This document shows positions 54,005 through 63,298 of a DNA stretch of 64,000 bases, one piece after another. The first letter of the stretch is position 1. Each line of letters starts with the position of its first letter. Position numbers and translations under genes: made by a program. This DNA is from CAZPHU01 sp964419255 (GTDB lineage Bacteria > Fibrobacterota > Chitinivibrionia > Chitinivibrionales > CAYFVL01), in NCBI GenBank assembly GCA_964419255.1, contig CAYQOU010000007.1, positions 26,318 to 90,317 on the forward strand, given 5' to 3'. The notes under the pieces are model-generated. The model was not told the origin of the DNA, did not search any database, and worked only from the letters and a program-made list of their open reading frames with translations.

Positions 54005-54904
54005 CTAATCGTTCCCACGCAAAGTTAGGCCAACTGCAACGGCTAATTGAGGGGCATATTTTCTCAGGCTCTCATCATCCATTCCAGCACTGCATTGAAT
54101 ATTGCGAAAGGGGTAAAGCAATTCAGCATGCGGAAAATAAGCACTAACGGCCTGGGTGTAATCATCAAAAGAAAAAAGCGTGCCCGTAGTAAACACCGGT
54201 ACCTCGATTGACCGGATTGCATGCGCTTTTAGCATTCTGCTCACCGTATCTTGAAGAGCTTCGCCATAGCGTTGCGGTGGGATTGTACCGTCCTGATAGT
54301 AAATCATATCAACATCAAAAAACTTACCCTTTTTTGTGAGAATCAGGCGCGTTTTTTCTTCATCACCATAAATAAGAAGTGCTGGTGCTTGCAACTGCTG
54401 CGGATAATTAACTTCGAAAACATTTATAAGTGCAAATAAGTCCAGATCGATAACCAGCGGTGTAATTTTTGTTTCTTTTAGAAGAGTAACCAGTCGTTTA
54501 ACTGAGCTGTCTTTGTAGCCGGCTACCAGGTATCGTCTCTTCTGAGCAGCGTCTTCAAGTTTTTCGTAATCAAAGACATACTCATCGATTGAGCCAATAA
54601 TGTGCTGACTGAGTTCCCAACCAAGAGCATCCTCAACATCCTCTTCTTCATCATCGATGGCAATTACTTTTATGACAGCAAAATCTCCCGGCAGTGAGCA
54701 TACGGACAGACTTCCCTTCAGACCTGCCTCCTCGGCAAGTTCTTTGAAGTTTTCCTCGACCGAATACCAGTAGTCCGACGATGCGGTTGTGAGCAGTTGT
54801 ATACTGACGTTTGTGACCAGATTATCTCCAGGCACGCTCTGTGCACATGCGATATAGCGTCCGTTGATATCCAGGCCGGTGATGCTTTGCTTTTTTCGAG
54901 CCAT
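54005..54904 (-). CDS. PilM-like type IV pilus assembly protein
   Basis: 299 residues. The N-terminal SITGLDINGRYIACAQ is an actin-like PilM start, and the protein continues with an actin-fold layout, including EDVEDALGWELSQHIIGSID. PilM is a cytoplasmic ATP-binding protein that holds PilN. It is 3 bp from the PilN/O-like gene on one side and 62 bp from comEA on the other. Confidence 0.82.
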   Translation of the reverse strand: MARKKQSITGLDINGRYIACAQSVPGDNLVTNVSIQLLTTASSDYWYSVEENFKELAEEAGLKGSLSVCSLPGDFAVIKVIAIDDEEEDVEDALGWELSQHIIGSIDEYVFDYEKLEDAAQKRRYLVAGYKDSSVKRLVTLLKETKITPLVIDLDLFALINVFEVNYPQQLQAPALLIYGDEEKTRLILTKKGKFFDVDMIYYQDGTIPPQRYGEALQDTVSRMLKAHAIRSIEVPVFTTGTLFSFDDYTQAVSAYFPHAELLYPFRNIQCSAGMDDESLRKYAPQLAVAVGLTLRGND

Positions 54905-54966
54905 TGCGGATTTTTTCGCCCTTGAAGGAGACTGAGTAAATACAGAAATATGTGTCTTTTATCTTG

Positions 54967-55401
54967 TTAAAAGCAAATAATATTGCGGTTTTTTTCGACC
55001 GTTACCGGTCCGATGCCCTTCACCGCGGTCAGATCGTCCGGTTTGGCAAACTTTTTGTGCCCTTCCCTGTAGGCAATGATCCTTTTGGCGATTACGGGCC
55101 CGACGCCTGATAATGCCTGCAACTGCGTAGCATCCGCGGTATTTACATTTATGCAGCTTGCCTGCCGGTCGACATTTAATGTTTTGTCTTCGGTTTTCTT
55201 CGGTGACCCGATGGCTTGAGTGCTGTCACATCGGTTTATCGAACTCTGGTTTGATAAACTATCTGGATATACTGCGGATTTTTCAGTGTTACCGGTCTCG
55301 AGTATTTCGATTTCAGTAGAGGAAGTATTGCGGGGAAAAAAAGCGAGGGTCCAAAGAACTGCGGCAGATACCCAAAGTCCTATCCACCCTTTTCGAATCA
55401 T
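54967..55401 (-). CDS. comEA: ComEA-like helix-hairpin-helix DNA-uptake protein
   Basis: 144 residues: an N-terminal membrane/signal helix (residues 6-22), a Ser/Thr/Asp-rich linker, and a C-terminal double helix-hairpin-helix domain (INVNTADATQLQALSGVGPV and DDLTAVKGIGPVTVEKN). ComEA binds incoming DNA in the periplasm or at the surface during natural transformation. The ATG overlaps the stop of the upstream regulator gene by one base. Confidence 0.88.
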   Translation of the reverse strand: MIRKGWIGLWVSAAVLWTLAFFPRNTSSTEIEILETGNTEKSAVYPDSLSNQSSINRCDSTQAIGSPKKTEDKTLNVDRQASCINVNTADATQLQALSGVGPVIAKRIIAYREGHKKFAKPDDLTAVKGIGPVTVEKNRNIICF

Positions 55402-56858
55402 TATTTGACCGGCTCCTTCTTCATGATTTCCAGAAAAGCACTGACAATATCGGGATCAAATTGTTTTCCCTTCTCTTTTATTAATATATCGTACGCGGTT
55501 GTCAGCGGCATAGATTTTCTGTATGGCCTGTTGGATGTCATCGCTTCAAACGCATCTGCCACGGATAAGATTCTTGCCCCAAACGGGATAGCTTCTCCGG
55601 CAATACCATCGGGGTATCCCTTACCATCATAAAACTCATGATGGTGCCTGATCATCGGTACAAGAGACTTGAGGAAAGGCACATTTGAAATAATACGAGC
55701 ACCCAGATCCGGATGTTTTTTTATCTCTTCGAACTCTTCCAGACTCAAGCGCCCCGGTTTATTTAAAATAGATTCTGCCACGCCGATTTTGCCGATATCA
55801 TGAAGAAGACCAGCATATTTTATCTGTTCCATTTCTTTGGAAGTCAACCCAATGTGTTTGGCCAAAATGACCGTGTACTTCATCACGTTCTCGGAATGAC
55901 CATGCGTGTACTGATCCTTTGCCTCCACGGCCAGGGCAAAACCTCGCACCGTTTTAAGATAATTGTCGCGGATGTTATAGTACAGGCGGGTGTTCTCGAT
56001 AGAAATGCTTGCCTGGGAGGCAAGAACATTGATTATTTCAAAATCGACACTGCTAAAGGGTTTTCTGCCGCTTGTCCTTACCAGATTCAAAACACCCAGC
56101 GTCCTTTTTGGAGTCTGCAGGGGAAAAACCAGAAGACTTTCTATCCCGCTTGGCAGTGGTACAAGGCCCGCGGCCAACCCGTTTACATTTCGATCGATCG
56201 CAACCGGCTCGTGATTTTCTATGGCCCACTCGGCAGCACGGGAAAAAGCGTTTTGCTTCCAGAATCGATCAGGATAGTTTTGGCTGCTTATGGCCACATT
56301 CAGTTGATTCCCATAATCACACAGCATCACCGAACCTCCATCGGCCCTGGTGATTTTCCTCGAATAATCAAGGAAACGGTGATTCAGTTCATTTGCCGCG
56401 TGTGTGGAGGAAAGTACTTTTGTGACTTCATGCAAGCTGACCAGCCGGGAAAACAGAAGGTTTTCTTCCTCAAGTTGTCGATTCGTGAGGGCTCGTTTAA
56501 TCTTTTCACCGATCTCTTCCAGATGAAATGGTTTTGTGAGGTAGTCAAAGGCCCCAAGCTTCAGCGCTTCGATTGCGGTATCCAGAGTTGGAAAGCCGGT
56601 GGTTATCAGAACAGGCGTCTGCCGTCTGTTTTCTTTTATCCATTTAAGCAGATCGACACCCGAGATTCCCGGCATTTTTATGTCAGATAATACCAGATCG
56701 ATGCTGTTTTTCTTTAATATATCGATGGCCTCTTCGCCACATCCGGCCTGATAGACTGTGTAGCCCTTGTTGCGGAGGTAGAAAACGAGAATATCACAGA
56801 TAGACTTCTCATCATCTACAATCAACAGCTTGCTTTCTCGGGTCAAAGTCTCGTTCAT
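55401..56858 (-). CDS. Response regulator with receiver, GAF and HD-GYP domains
   Basis: 485 residues. A receiver domain (about 8-125) has the phosphorylatable Asp at residue 59 (VLSDIKMPGISGVD) and LTKPF. A GAF domain follows (about 150-290). The C-terminal HD-GYP domain has LLHDIGKIGVAESILNK, HHHEFYDGKGYPDGIAGE and a final ADAFEAMTSNRPYR. HD-GYP enzymes hydrolyse c-di-GMP. It lies directly before comEA and in the same run as pilB with MshEN domains, pointing to control of the pilus or DNA uptake by c-di-GMP. Confidence 0.92.
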   Translation of the reverse strand: MNETLTRESKLLIVDDEKSICDILVFYLRNKGYTVYQAGCGEEAIDILKKNSIDLVLSDIKMPGISGVDLLKWIKENRRQTPVLITTGFPTLDTAIEALKLGAFDYLTKPFHLEEIGEKIKRALTNRQLEEENLLFSRLVSLHEVTKVLSSTHAANELNHRFLDYSRKITRADGGSVMLCDYGNQLNVAISSQNYPDRFWKQNAFSRAAEWAIENHEPVAIDRNVNGLAAGLVPLPSGIESLLVFPLQTPKRTLGVLNLVRTSGRKPFSSVDFEIINVLASQASISIENTRLYYNIRDNYLKTVRGFALAVEAKDQYTHGHSENVMKYTVILAKHIGLTSKEMEQIKYAGLLHDIGKIGVAESILNKPGRLSLEEFEEIKKHPDLGARIISNVPFLKSLVPMIRHHHEFYDGKGYPDGIAGEAIPFGARILSVADAFEAMTSNRPYRKSMPLTTAYDILIKEKGKQFDPDIVSAFLEIMKKEPVK

Positions 56859-56889
56859 TTATCATGCTTTCTCTTGGCGACTGGATATG

Positions 56890-57618
56890 TCAGCCGACCT
56901 GGCGACGAAACGATTCAAGATCCTCAGGAGTATCAATGCCGATAGAATTGAAATCGTATCTTATGCACCTGATACGCATTCCTCCCTCTAATGCCCGAAG
57001 TTGCTCAAGCTTTTCTATTCGCTCCAGTTTGCCCGGCGGAAGAGAACAAAACCGCGCTATACTCCCGCGTGAAAACCCATAGATCCCATGATGTTTCAGA
57101 AACATATTCCCTGTCCCATCACGGTTATATGGAATCATTGCCCGAGAAAAGTAGAGTGCATTCATATCCTTTTGCAGCACAGCTTTCACAACATTAGGGT
57201 TCATTGCCTCTTCAATTGTAGCATTAGAAATGCATGTTAGCAAGCTATTATCATCAAGGCTTTGAACGTTTTTTGAAATCATCCTCAACAGCTCATGGGG
57301 AATCTGTGGCTCATCTCCCTGAAGATTAACCACATACTTCAAATCGGTTTTTTCCACCACTTCATACACCCTGTCGGTTCCCGATGGGTGATCGGTGCGA
57401 GTCATCACGACATCTGCCCCCCAGGATTTTGCCACTTCATATATACGCCCGTGATCGGTTGCGATGCATACCTTTTCGAAAGCCTGTGAACAAAGCGCCT
57501 GTTCATACGACCACATAACCAGAGGCTTGCCCTTTATTTCCAGCAACGGTTTGCCTTCAAGACGCGTTGAGGCATATCGAGCAGGTATAACGCAGAGGAC
57601 CGAGTTATTCGTATTCAT
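56890..57618 (-). CDS. kdsB: 3-deoxy-manno-octulosonate cytidylyltransferase
   Basis: 242 residues, typical for KdsB. Motifs: VIPARYASTRLEGKPL, ATDHGRIYEVAKSWGADVVMT, VNLQGDEP and GIDTPEDLESFRRQV. It activates Kdo as CMP-Kdo for LPS inner-core synthesis, evidence of a Gram-negative envelope. Confidence 0.97.
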   Translation of the reverse strand: MNTNNSVLCVIPARYASTRLEGKPLLEIKGKPLVMWSYEQALCSQAFEKVCIATDHGRIYEVAKSWGADVVMTRTDHPSGTDRVYEVVEKTDLKYVVNLQGDEPQIPHELLRMISKNVQSLDDNSLLTCISNATIEEAMNPNVVKAVLQKDMNALYFSRAMIPYNRDGTGNMFLKHHGIYGFSRGSIARFCSLPPGKLERIEKLEQLRALEGGMRIRCIRYDFNSIGIDTPEDLESFRRQVG

Positions 57619-57639
57619 ACGATTGGACTTTCGACAACA

Positions 57640-57924
57640 TCAACCTATCACTTTCGGGATGGCGAAAAAACCCTTCTTTGCAAGGGGCGCGTTTTGAAGT
57701 ACCTCATCCTGAGTCAGGGATGGACGGTCATTATCATCACGCAGAGGATCATGCTCGGGTGAAAAAAAACAGGTGGGTTCAACCTGTTCAGTATCGAGCT
57801 TTTTGAGCTCCTCGACATATCCAAGAATCGATCCGAGTTGTTGAGTAAACGATTCAATTTCTTCGGATGTAAGATTTAATCGAGCCAGTTGGGCAATGTA
57901 TTCGACATCTTTGCGTTCAATCAT
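57640..57924 (-). CDS. gatC: Aspartyl/glutamyl-tRNA amidotransferase subunit C
   Basis: 94 residues with VEYIAQLARLNLTSEEIESF at the N-terminus and LRDDNDRPSLTQDEVLQNAP near the end, the GatC pattern. It stabilises GatA in the transamidation complex; gatA and gatB are not in the window. Three bp after the helicase gene. Confidence 0.95.
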   Translation of the reverse strand: MIERKDVEYIAQLARLNLTSEEIESFTQQLGSILGYVEELKKLDTEQVEPTCFFSPEHDPLRDDNDRPSLTQDEVLQNAPLAKKGFFAIPKVIG

Positions 57925-57927
57925 AGT

Positions 57928-60198
57928 TTACACCTCCAGGTTAGCAAAACGAGCCATAAGCTTTTTACGGGATCCATCATTAAATAGGATAGTCAGGCGC
58001 ATGTCAGGTCCAAAACCACTGATACTGATTATTTTCCCCTGACCGTATGTTTTGTGAAAAACAAGCTGTCCCATTCTGAACTGCACCTCCTCCTGTGAAA
58101 ACGGCTCGGGTTCGGGTGCTGTTTTTCTAGTCGTTTTCTGTATCGGTTGCGGTTTTCTGCGACTGGCAGAGGCACGTGAAGACAAAGATGCCGCCCGCGG
58201 CGCTTTTCTGACTTCAGGCGCTGACTGGTGGATATCAAACACCCGACTATGATCTTCGATCTTATACAGGTCGTCAGGCACAATCGTTAGGTACCGTGAA
58301 GTTTCCATCGGAATAATACTCCCGAACCTCCATCGCTGGTCGGCAAACGAACAATACAGCAGAGTCTGTGCTCTTGTGATACCTACATACAGGAGGCGAC
58401 ATTCTTCTTCCAATTTAGAACGATCATCGAAGTTCTGCCGGGATGGCAAAATACCATCTTCAAGCCCCACCAGAAAAACATTCTCAAATTCCAGGCCTTT
58501 TGCACAGTGAAGCGTCATCAGATTAACCGAATCGTGTGCCCCCTGCCACTTATCGACATCGCTGCTTAGCGAGATCTCCTCCAGAAACTCATCGATCGAC
58601 CGGTCGGGGTTTTCCTCACTCCAGATCGCTACAGCATTGGTAAACTCGTTCAGATTCTCCAGACGGGATTGCGCCTCTTCGCCGTCTTCCGATTCCAGTG
58701 CATCCACATACCCGGTCAGTGTAAGAGTTTGCCGCAACAGCTCAGGAGGCGATTCCCCCGCCTTTTGCAGATCTATGAGAAGATTATAGACCGTTTTCAG
58801 CTCCTCGAGCCCTTTAAGCGCTTTTCCACTGACCCCATCAAATTTACCGGCAAGAATTGCTTCGAGAAGTGACATGCGCTGTGTGGCCGCATTGGTAAGC
58901 ATCGAATCCAAGGACTTTGCGCCAATACCGCGCGCAGGCACATTGATTATCCGCTCACAGCTGACATCATCCTTTGGATTAACCAGAAGGCGCAGAAAAG
59001 CAATACAGTCCTTTATCTCCTTGCGTTCATAAAAGCTTGTGCCTCCAACCAACACGTATGGAATGTTTCGTCTTCTCAACACGTCCTCAAAAGGGCGGGA
59101 TTGAGCATTTGTCCGAAATAGAATGGCAATATCCCCTCCGCGAGTACCACTGGAGATCAGTTTCTGGATCTTGTCGGCAACACCCTGGGCTTCCTGTCTG
59201 TCATCCCGAAAGTGCAGTATGGTAACCGGATTACCGACTTGTCGACCGGTCCAGAGACGCTTGTCTGAACGTCCCTGATTTGCACTTATCACCGCGTTTG
59301 CGAAATCCAGCACCGATGGCGTAGAGCGGTAGTTTTCCTCCAGTTTGAAGACACGTGTGCCGGGGAAAATATTTTCGAAGCTCAGTATGTTTTCGATTCG
59401 TGCGCCGCGCCACCCGTAAATACTCTGATCATCATCTCCTACGGCAAATATTCTCTGGTGAGCCATACCAAGCATCTGCACCAGTTTAAATTGAGAGGCG
59501 TTTGTATCCTGATATTCATCAACCAGAACATATTGAAACGTTCGCTGGTATCTGGTCAGCAGGTCAGAATCACCCTGCAGCAGATAGACCGAATTTGTTA
59601 TCAGGTCATCAAAATCCATAGCCTGCTGCTTTTTTAGCATCTTCTGATACCGCTCATACACTTTTGCAAGCTCCTCCTGATAAAAATTATCGGCAGTCTG
59701 TGCAACCTGCTCGGGAGGCATACAATCGTTTTTGTAGTTGGAGATGGTATGAAGAAGCCTTCGCGGAGGCATGGTTCGCTCATCTATTTGAAGCTCTTTC
59801 ATGATGGATTTTATCACCGAGAGCTGGTCGGCAGTATCGTAGATGGAAAAAGAGGAGTTATACCCTATCTGTGATGCTTCCCGTCTCAAGATGCGGGCGC
59901 AGAGCGAGTGAAAGGTACCGATCCATAGGCCTTTGCAGGGCATGCCCAAAAGCTCTTCGATTCTGGTCTGCATCTCCCGGGCAGCCTTGTTTGTGAACGT
60001 GGCGGCAAATATCTGACTGGGAAAGATATTTTTCTCTTCGATAAGATAGGCAATCTTTGCCGTTAGAACACGTGTTTTCCCCGAGCCTGCGCCGGCAAAT
60101 ACCAATTGTGGCCATTGATCGCAGGCCACCGCCTCTTTCTGTACCTTATTGAGAATGATTCTTTCAATGACAGGCCGATTTGTTCCGAATTTAGTCAT
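57928..60198 (-). CDS. UvrD/PcrA-type superfamily 1 DNA helicase
   Basis: 756 residues, the usual length for PcrA/UvrD. SF1A motifs: FAGAGSGKTRVLTAKIAY (Walker A), DEYQDTNASQF (motif II), VGDDDQSIYGWRGA (motif III), and a C-terminal VGITRAQTLLYCSFA. The C-terminal end (MGQLVFHKTYGQGKIISISG) is the Tudor-like element that lets PcrA/UvrD bind RNA polymerase. It works in repair and removal of obstacles. It overlaps pilB by 8 bp. Confidence 0.95.
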   Translation of the reverse strand: MTKFGTNRPVIERIILNKVQKEAVACDQWPQLVFAGAGSGKTRVLTAKIAYLIEEKNIFPSQIFAATFTNKAAREMQTRIEELLGMPCKGLWIGTFHSLCARILRREASQIGYNSSFSIYDTADQLSVIKSIMKELQIDERTMPPRRLLHTISNYKNDCMPPEQVAQTADNFYQEELAKVYERYQKMLKKQQAMDFDDLITNSVYLLQGDSDLLTRYQRTFQYVLVDEYQDTNASQFKLVQMLGMAHQRIFAVGDDDQSIYGWRGARIENILSFENIFPGTRVFKLEENYRSTPSVLDFANAVISANQGRSDKRLWTGRQVGNPVTILHFRDDRQEAQGVADKIQKLISSGTRGGDIAILFRTNAQSRPFEDVLRRRNIPYVLVGGTSFYERKEIKDCIAFLRLLVNPKDDVSCERIINVPARGIGAKSLDSMLTNAATQRMSLLEAILAGKFDGVSGKALKGLEELKTVYNLLIDLQKAGESPPELLRQTLTLTGYVDALESEDGEEAQSRLENLNEFTNAVAIWSEENPDRSIDEFLEEISLSSDVDKWQGAHDSVNLMTLHCAKGLEFENVFLVGLEDGILPSRQNFDDRSKLEEECRLLYVGITRAQTLLYCSFADQRWRFGSIIPMETSRYLTIVPDDLYKIEDHSRVFDIHQSAPEVRKAPRAASLSSRASASRRKPQPIQKTTRKTAPEPEPFSQEEVQFRMGQLVFHKTYGQGKIISISGFGPDMRLTILFNDGSRKKLMARFANLEV

Positions 60199-62083
60199 TC
60201 TGAGTTACTCCAAGAACCTGTTCGAGTGTGGTGTGCCCATCGAGAACCTTCCGAAGACCATCACGGCGAAGAGTATCAAACAGTCCGGTGGTCACCAGAT
60301 GCCGTTTGATCGTATCTGAATCACTGCGCTGTACAACCAGATTTTTCACGTGACTGTCGGGTATAAGTAGCTCAAATATCCCCAAACGCCCTTTATAACC
60401 GGTCTTGTTGCACGCGCGACACCCCTCCCCCCGATACATTTTAACCCCTGGGCGAATGCCGATTTTCTTGAGAATCTCGGGGTCAGGATCGTATGCCTGA
60501 CGACATTTGTCGCAGATCTTGCGGACAAGACGCTGCGCCAGAATACCTCGAACCGTCGAAGCTATCAGATACGGCTCCATTCCCATGTCAAACATACGGG
60601 TGTATGCGCTGGCCGAATCATTTGTGTGAAGAGTCGACATGACGAAATGGCCGGTGAGAGCCGCCTGAATGGCCATCTCACAGGTTTCCTTGTCCCGCAT
60701 CTCGCCAATCATGATTATATCAGGATCCTGACGCAAGATCGAACGCATACCTTCGGCAAACGTAAAACCCGCCTTCAGATTGATCTGTCCCTGATTTATA
60801 CCATCGAGATTGAATTCAACGGGGTCCTCCATGGTCACTATGTTTTTTTTGTTCTGATAAAACTTATTTATCCGCCTCAATGCCGCGTACAAGGTGGAAC
60901 TCTTACCACTGCCTGTAGGACCGGTCACCAGCAGAATGCCATCGGGTAGCTTAATCGTTTCGTCGAACGTATTCATCGTTTTGGGAAGAAAACCAAGCTG
61001 ATCCAACCCAAGCTGATTGCCCTGCTGGTCGATTATTCGCATGACCAGTTTTTCGTTTACTCCCCGAGCCCTGGTCATTGCAGGAAAGGTAGAGACGCGG
61101 AGGTCTATCTCACGCCCCTGATGACGAATCTGAAAGTGACCATCCTGAGGTTTTCTCTTCTCGGCGATATCCATTCCTGCCATGATCTTCAGACGTGAAA
61201 CAATCTGTGGGCTGAGCTGCAGAGGAATTCGGTTGCGCTCAACCAGCTCCCCATCGATGCGATAGCGTAGTCGCACGGCACGCTCCATCGGCTCGATATG
61301 TATATCGCTGGCCTCCTCGTTAACCGCCTGGGTAACCAGTAGATTGACAATCTTAACTACCTGCTTACCGTCATCATCACTAACACTTTCGTCTTCATCC
61401 TCCTGCTCATGAACCACCTCCAACTCGGCACTTTCCGCATTATGCAGCAGGCTGGATATCTTTTCTATTCTGCTGGAATAGTTCTGCTCGATAGCAGCAA
61501 GAATGCTTCGCTCTGATGCGATAACCGGCTCGACTTCACATCCCGTTTTAAACTTCAGATGATCGATTGTACGAAGATTTGTAGGATCCGCCATCGCAAC
61601 AGTGATAACACCATTTTTCTCAAACAGAGGTATCACCTTGTACTTGCGGACGATCTCTTCGGGAAGCTTCTTGAGCAACTTGGGACTGAACGAGAAATTA
61701 TCCAATACCACATGCTGAATATCAAGCTGAGCACTGAGCACATCGATAAGCTTGTTCTCAGAGATATACCCAAGCCCGATCAAACACTTGCCAAGCTGCT
61801 CACGTGTGCGCGTCTGCTCTTCCAACCCATGCTGAAGCTGTTGAGGGGAGATAAGTCCCTGGTCAACGAGTATTTCTCCCAGCCTCTTGCGTTGATCAAG
61901 CTCTATCTGCTTACCCAGAACACTGCTGAGATCCTGGTCGGATATATAGCCGAGCTTAACCAGCACACTGCCCAGACTCATGTTTGTCTTTTTATGCTCC
62001 TCCAACCCCTGCATGAGCTGATCATTAGTAATCAGCCCCTGAGCGATGAGAATCTCCCCGAGTTTTTTTCGACGTCTTTGCAT
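60191..62083 (-). CDS. pilB: Type IV pilus/competence assembly ATPase PilB with two MshEN domains
   Basis: 630 residues. The N-terminus has four repeats of the MshEN motif (RLGxxL..., for example KLGEILIAQGLITNDQLMQG and KRLGEILVDQGLISPQQLQH), i.e. two MshEN_N domains, which bind c-di-GMP in MshE. The ATPase core has the N-domain, Walker A VTGPTGSGKSSTLYAAL, GEMRDKETCEMAIQAALTGH and the zinc-type Cys clusters (CDKC, CRAC). It powers pilus extension or transformation pilus assembly. It is the first gene of the run down to the rhomboid gene and overlaps the helicase by 8 bp. Confidence 0.93.
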   Translation of the reverse strand: MQRRRKKLGEILIAQGLITNDQLMQGLEEHKKTNMSLGSVLVKLGYISDQDLSSVLGKQIELDQRKRLGEILVDQGLISPQQLQHGLEEQTRTREQLGKCLIGLGYISENKLIDVLSAQLDIQHVVLDNFSFSPKLLKKLPEEIVRKYKVIPLFEKNGVITVAMADPTNLRTIDHLKFKTGCEVEPVIASERSILAAIEQNYSSRIEKISSLLHNAESAELEVVHEQEDEDESVSDDDGKQVVKIVNLLVTQAVNEEASDIHIEPMERAVRLRYRIDGELVERNRIPLQLSPQIVSRLKIMAGMDIAEKRKPQDGHFQIRHQGREIDLRVSTFPAMTRARGVNEKLVMRIIDQQGNQLGLDQLGFLPKTMNTFDETIKLPDGILLVTGPTGSGKSSTLYAALRRINKFYQNKKNIVTMEDPVEFNLDGINQGQINLKAGFTFAEGMRSILRQDPDIIMIGEMRDKETCEMAIQAALTGHFVMSTLHTNDSASAYTRMFDMGMEPYLIASTVRGILAQRLVRKICDKCRQAYDPDPEILKKIGIRPGVKMYRGEGCRACNKTGYKGRLGIFELLIPDSHVKNLVVQRSDSDTIKRHLVTTGLFDTLRRDGLRKVLDGHTTLEQVLGVTQND

Positions 62084-62164
62084 GTAAAACTCGCCTTGCA
62101 GTGCAACTATTTTCTTTTCACTTTCGTAAAAAGCATATGATTAACCAAAATATAACATAACTCG

Positions 62165-62201
62165 AAATTGTGCAGTTCTGAGTGGATGAATCGCGCAATT
62201 T
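62165..62201. repeat. Dispersed hairpin repeat, short copy
   Basis: AAATTGTGC and GCGCAATTT form a 9-bp stem (one G-U) around a loop with GTTCTGAGTGGATGAATC. The core matches the copies at 27534, 36468 and 40751. It sits in the 189-bp gap between pilB and thiL, where no other feature was found. Confidence 0.65.
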
Positions 62202-62272
62202 AGGATGCAGAAAAAAAACGAAAAAATACTGCGTCATCCTACCTTTATAGTAATTCGAGGAATCGTACCAGG

Positions 62273-63298
62273 CTACCCTTTTCTATCCTCAGAAAAGTGA
62301 TCGTAGCCATTTGCTCTGCTTTCTATCGATCTGCCCCTATGGTCCCGAACCACCATTCCGGGCGTTTGACCGATACATCGTCCGATAGGATAAAGTGGCA
62401 ACAGTTCCCTTAATTTTAGATCCCCCGGCTTAAAGTCGGGATCGGCAGTAAATAACAATTCGTAATCCTCACCACCGTTTAGCACCCAATGTCGCCAGTC
62501 CACCCCTGTCTCCTGCGACAAACGCCTCATCTGTTGGGTGCACAACTCCTCCGGCAAATTCAATTCGATCGTCACTGAGCTTTCGAATGCTATCGTTCGA
62601 CTCTCCTTTGCCACACCATCGGAAATGTCTATAGCAGCATGCAGGCGATTGTCTGCAGCCAGAGCACGTCCCAATTCAATACGAGCGGATGGGCGCACAT
62701 GGGCATCAATCAATTGCCGATATTCCAATTGTTCACGTCCAAATCTCTCCAAAACCTCCAACCCCGCCCCGCTCTGTCCCGGGTGACCACTTACCCAGAT
62801 GACATCTCCCGGCTTGGCCCCCGAACGATAAAGCACGTTCTCTCCGGATGCCACTTTTCCCAGAAGTGTTATTGCCAATACCCATTGCGGACCGCGGGAG
62901 AGGTCTCCACCGATTATCGGAAACTGCCATTTTCTGCACGCCCGGTGAAATCCCCGGTATATTTCCTGTATATGCTCTTCTGTATTCTCCAGCTTATCAG
63001 GGAATACGAGCTGGACCATTGCTCCGTCTACAGAAGCCCCCATTGCTGCACAGTCGCTGATGTTACTGACCATGGCACGGAAGCCAATTTCGCTCAGAGA
63101 CATATATCGGCGAGAGAAATGCACCTCCTCCACGGCAATATCGGCTGTTAATACCACCCTCTCATCGGCTGTACACCGTCGAACAACCGCATCATCACCG
63201 ATTCCACTGCTGTAGTTGCTGCCCGGAGTGAAATTCAGAAATGGTTTCAGTGCGCTGAGTACCTTGTATTCTTGCGAAGGTACATCTTTATTGAACAC
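62273..63298 (-). CDS. thiL: Thiamine-monophosphate kinase
   Basis: 341 residues, typical ThiL. Motifs: GIGDDAVVR, VLTADIAVEEVHFSRRYMS, the substrate region GGDLSRGPQW, and GGEDYELLFTADP. It phosphorylates thiamine phosphate to thiamine diphosphate, the cofactor of Dxs encoded at 25475. No thiamine riboswitch is visible upstream. Confidence 0.95.
   Translation of the reverse strand: MFNKDVPSQEYKVLSALKPFLNFTPGSNYSSGIGDDAVVRRCTADERVVLTADIAVEEVHFSRRYMSLSEIGFRAMVSNISDCAAMGASVDGAMVQLVFPDKLENTEEHIQEIYRGFHRACRKWQFPIIGGDLSRGPQWVLAITLLGKVASGENVLYRSGAKPGDVIWVSGHPGQSGAGLEVLERFGREQLEYRQLIDAHVRPSARIELGRALAADNRLHAAIDISDGVAKESRTIAFESSVTIELNLPEELCTQQMRRLSQETGVDWRHWVLNGGEDYELLFTADPDFKPGDLKLRELLPLYPIGRCIGQTPGMVVRDHRGRSIESRANGYDHFSEDRKG

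Noticed and set aside
55800..56690. 296-codon plus-strand frame opposite the HD-GYP regulator
   Set aside because: The minus-strand protein has complete receiver and HD-GYP motifs; the opposite frame is a shadow.
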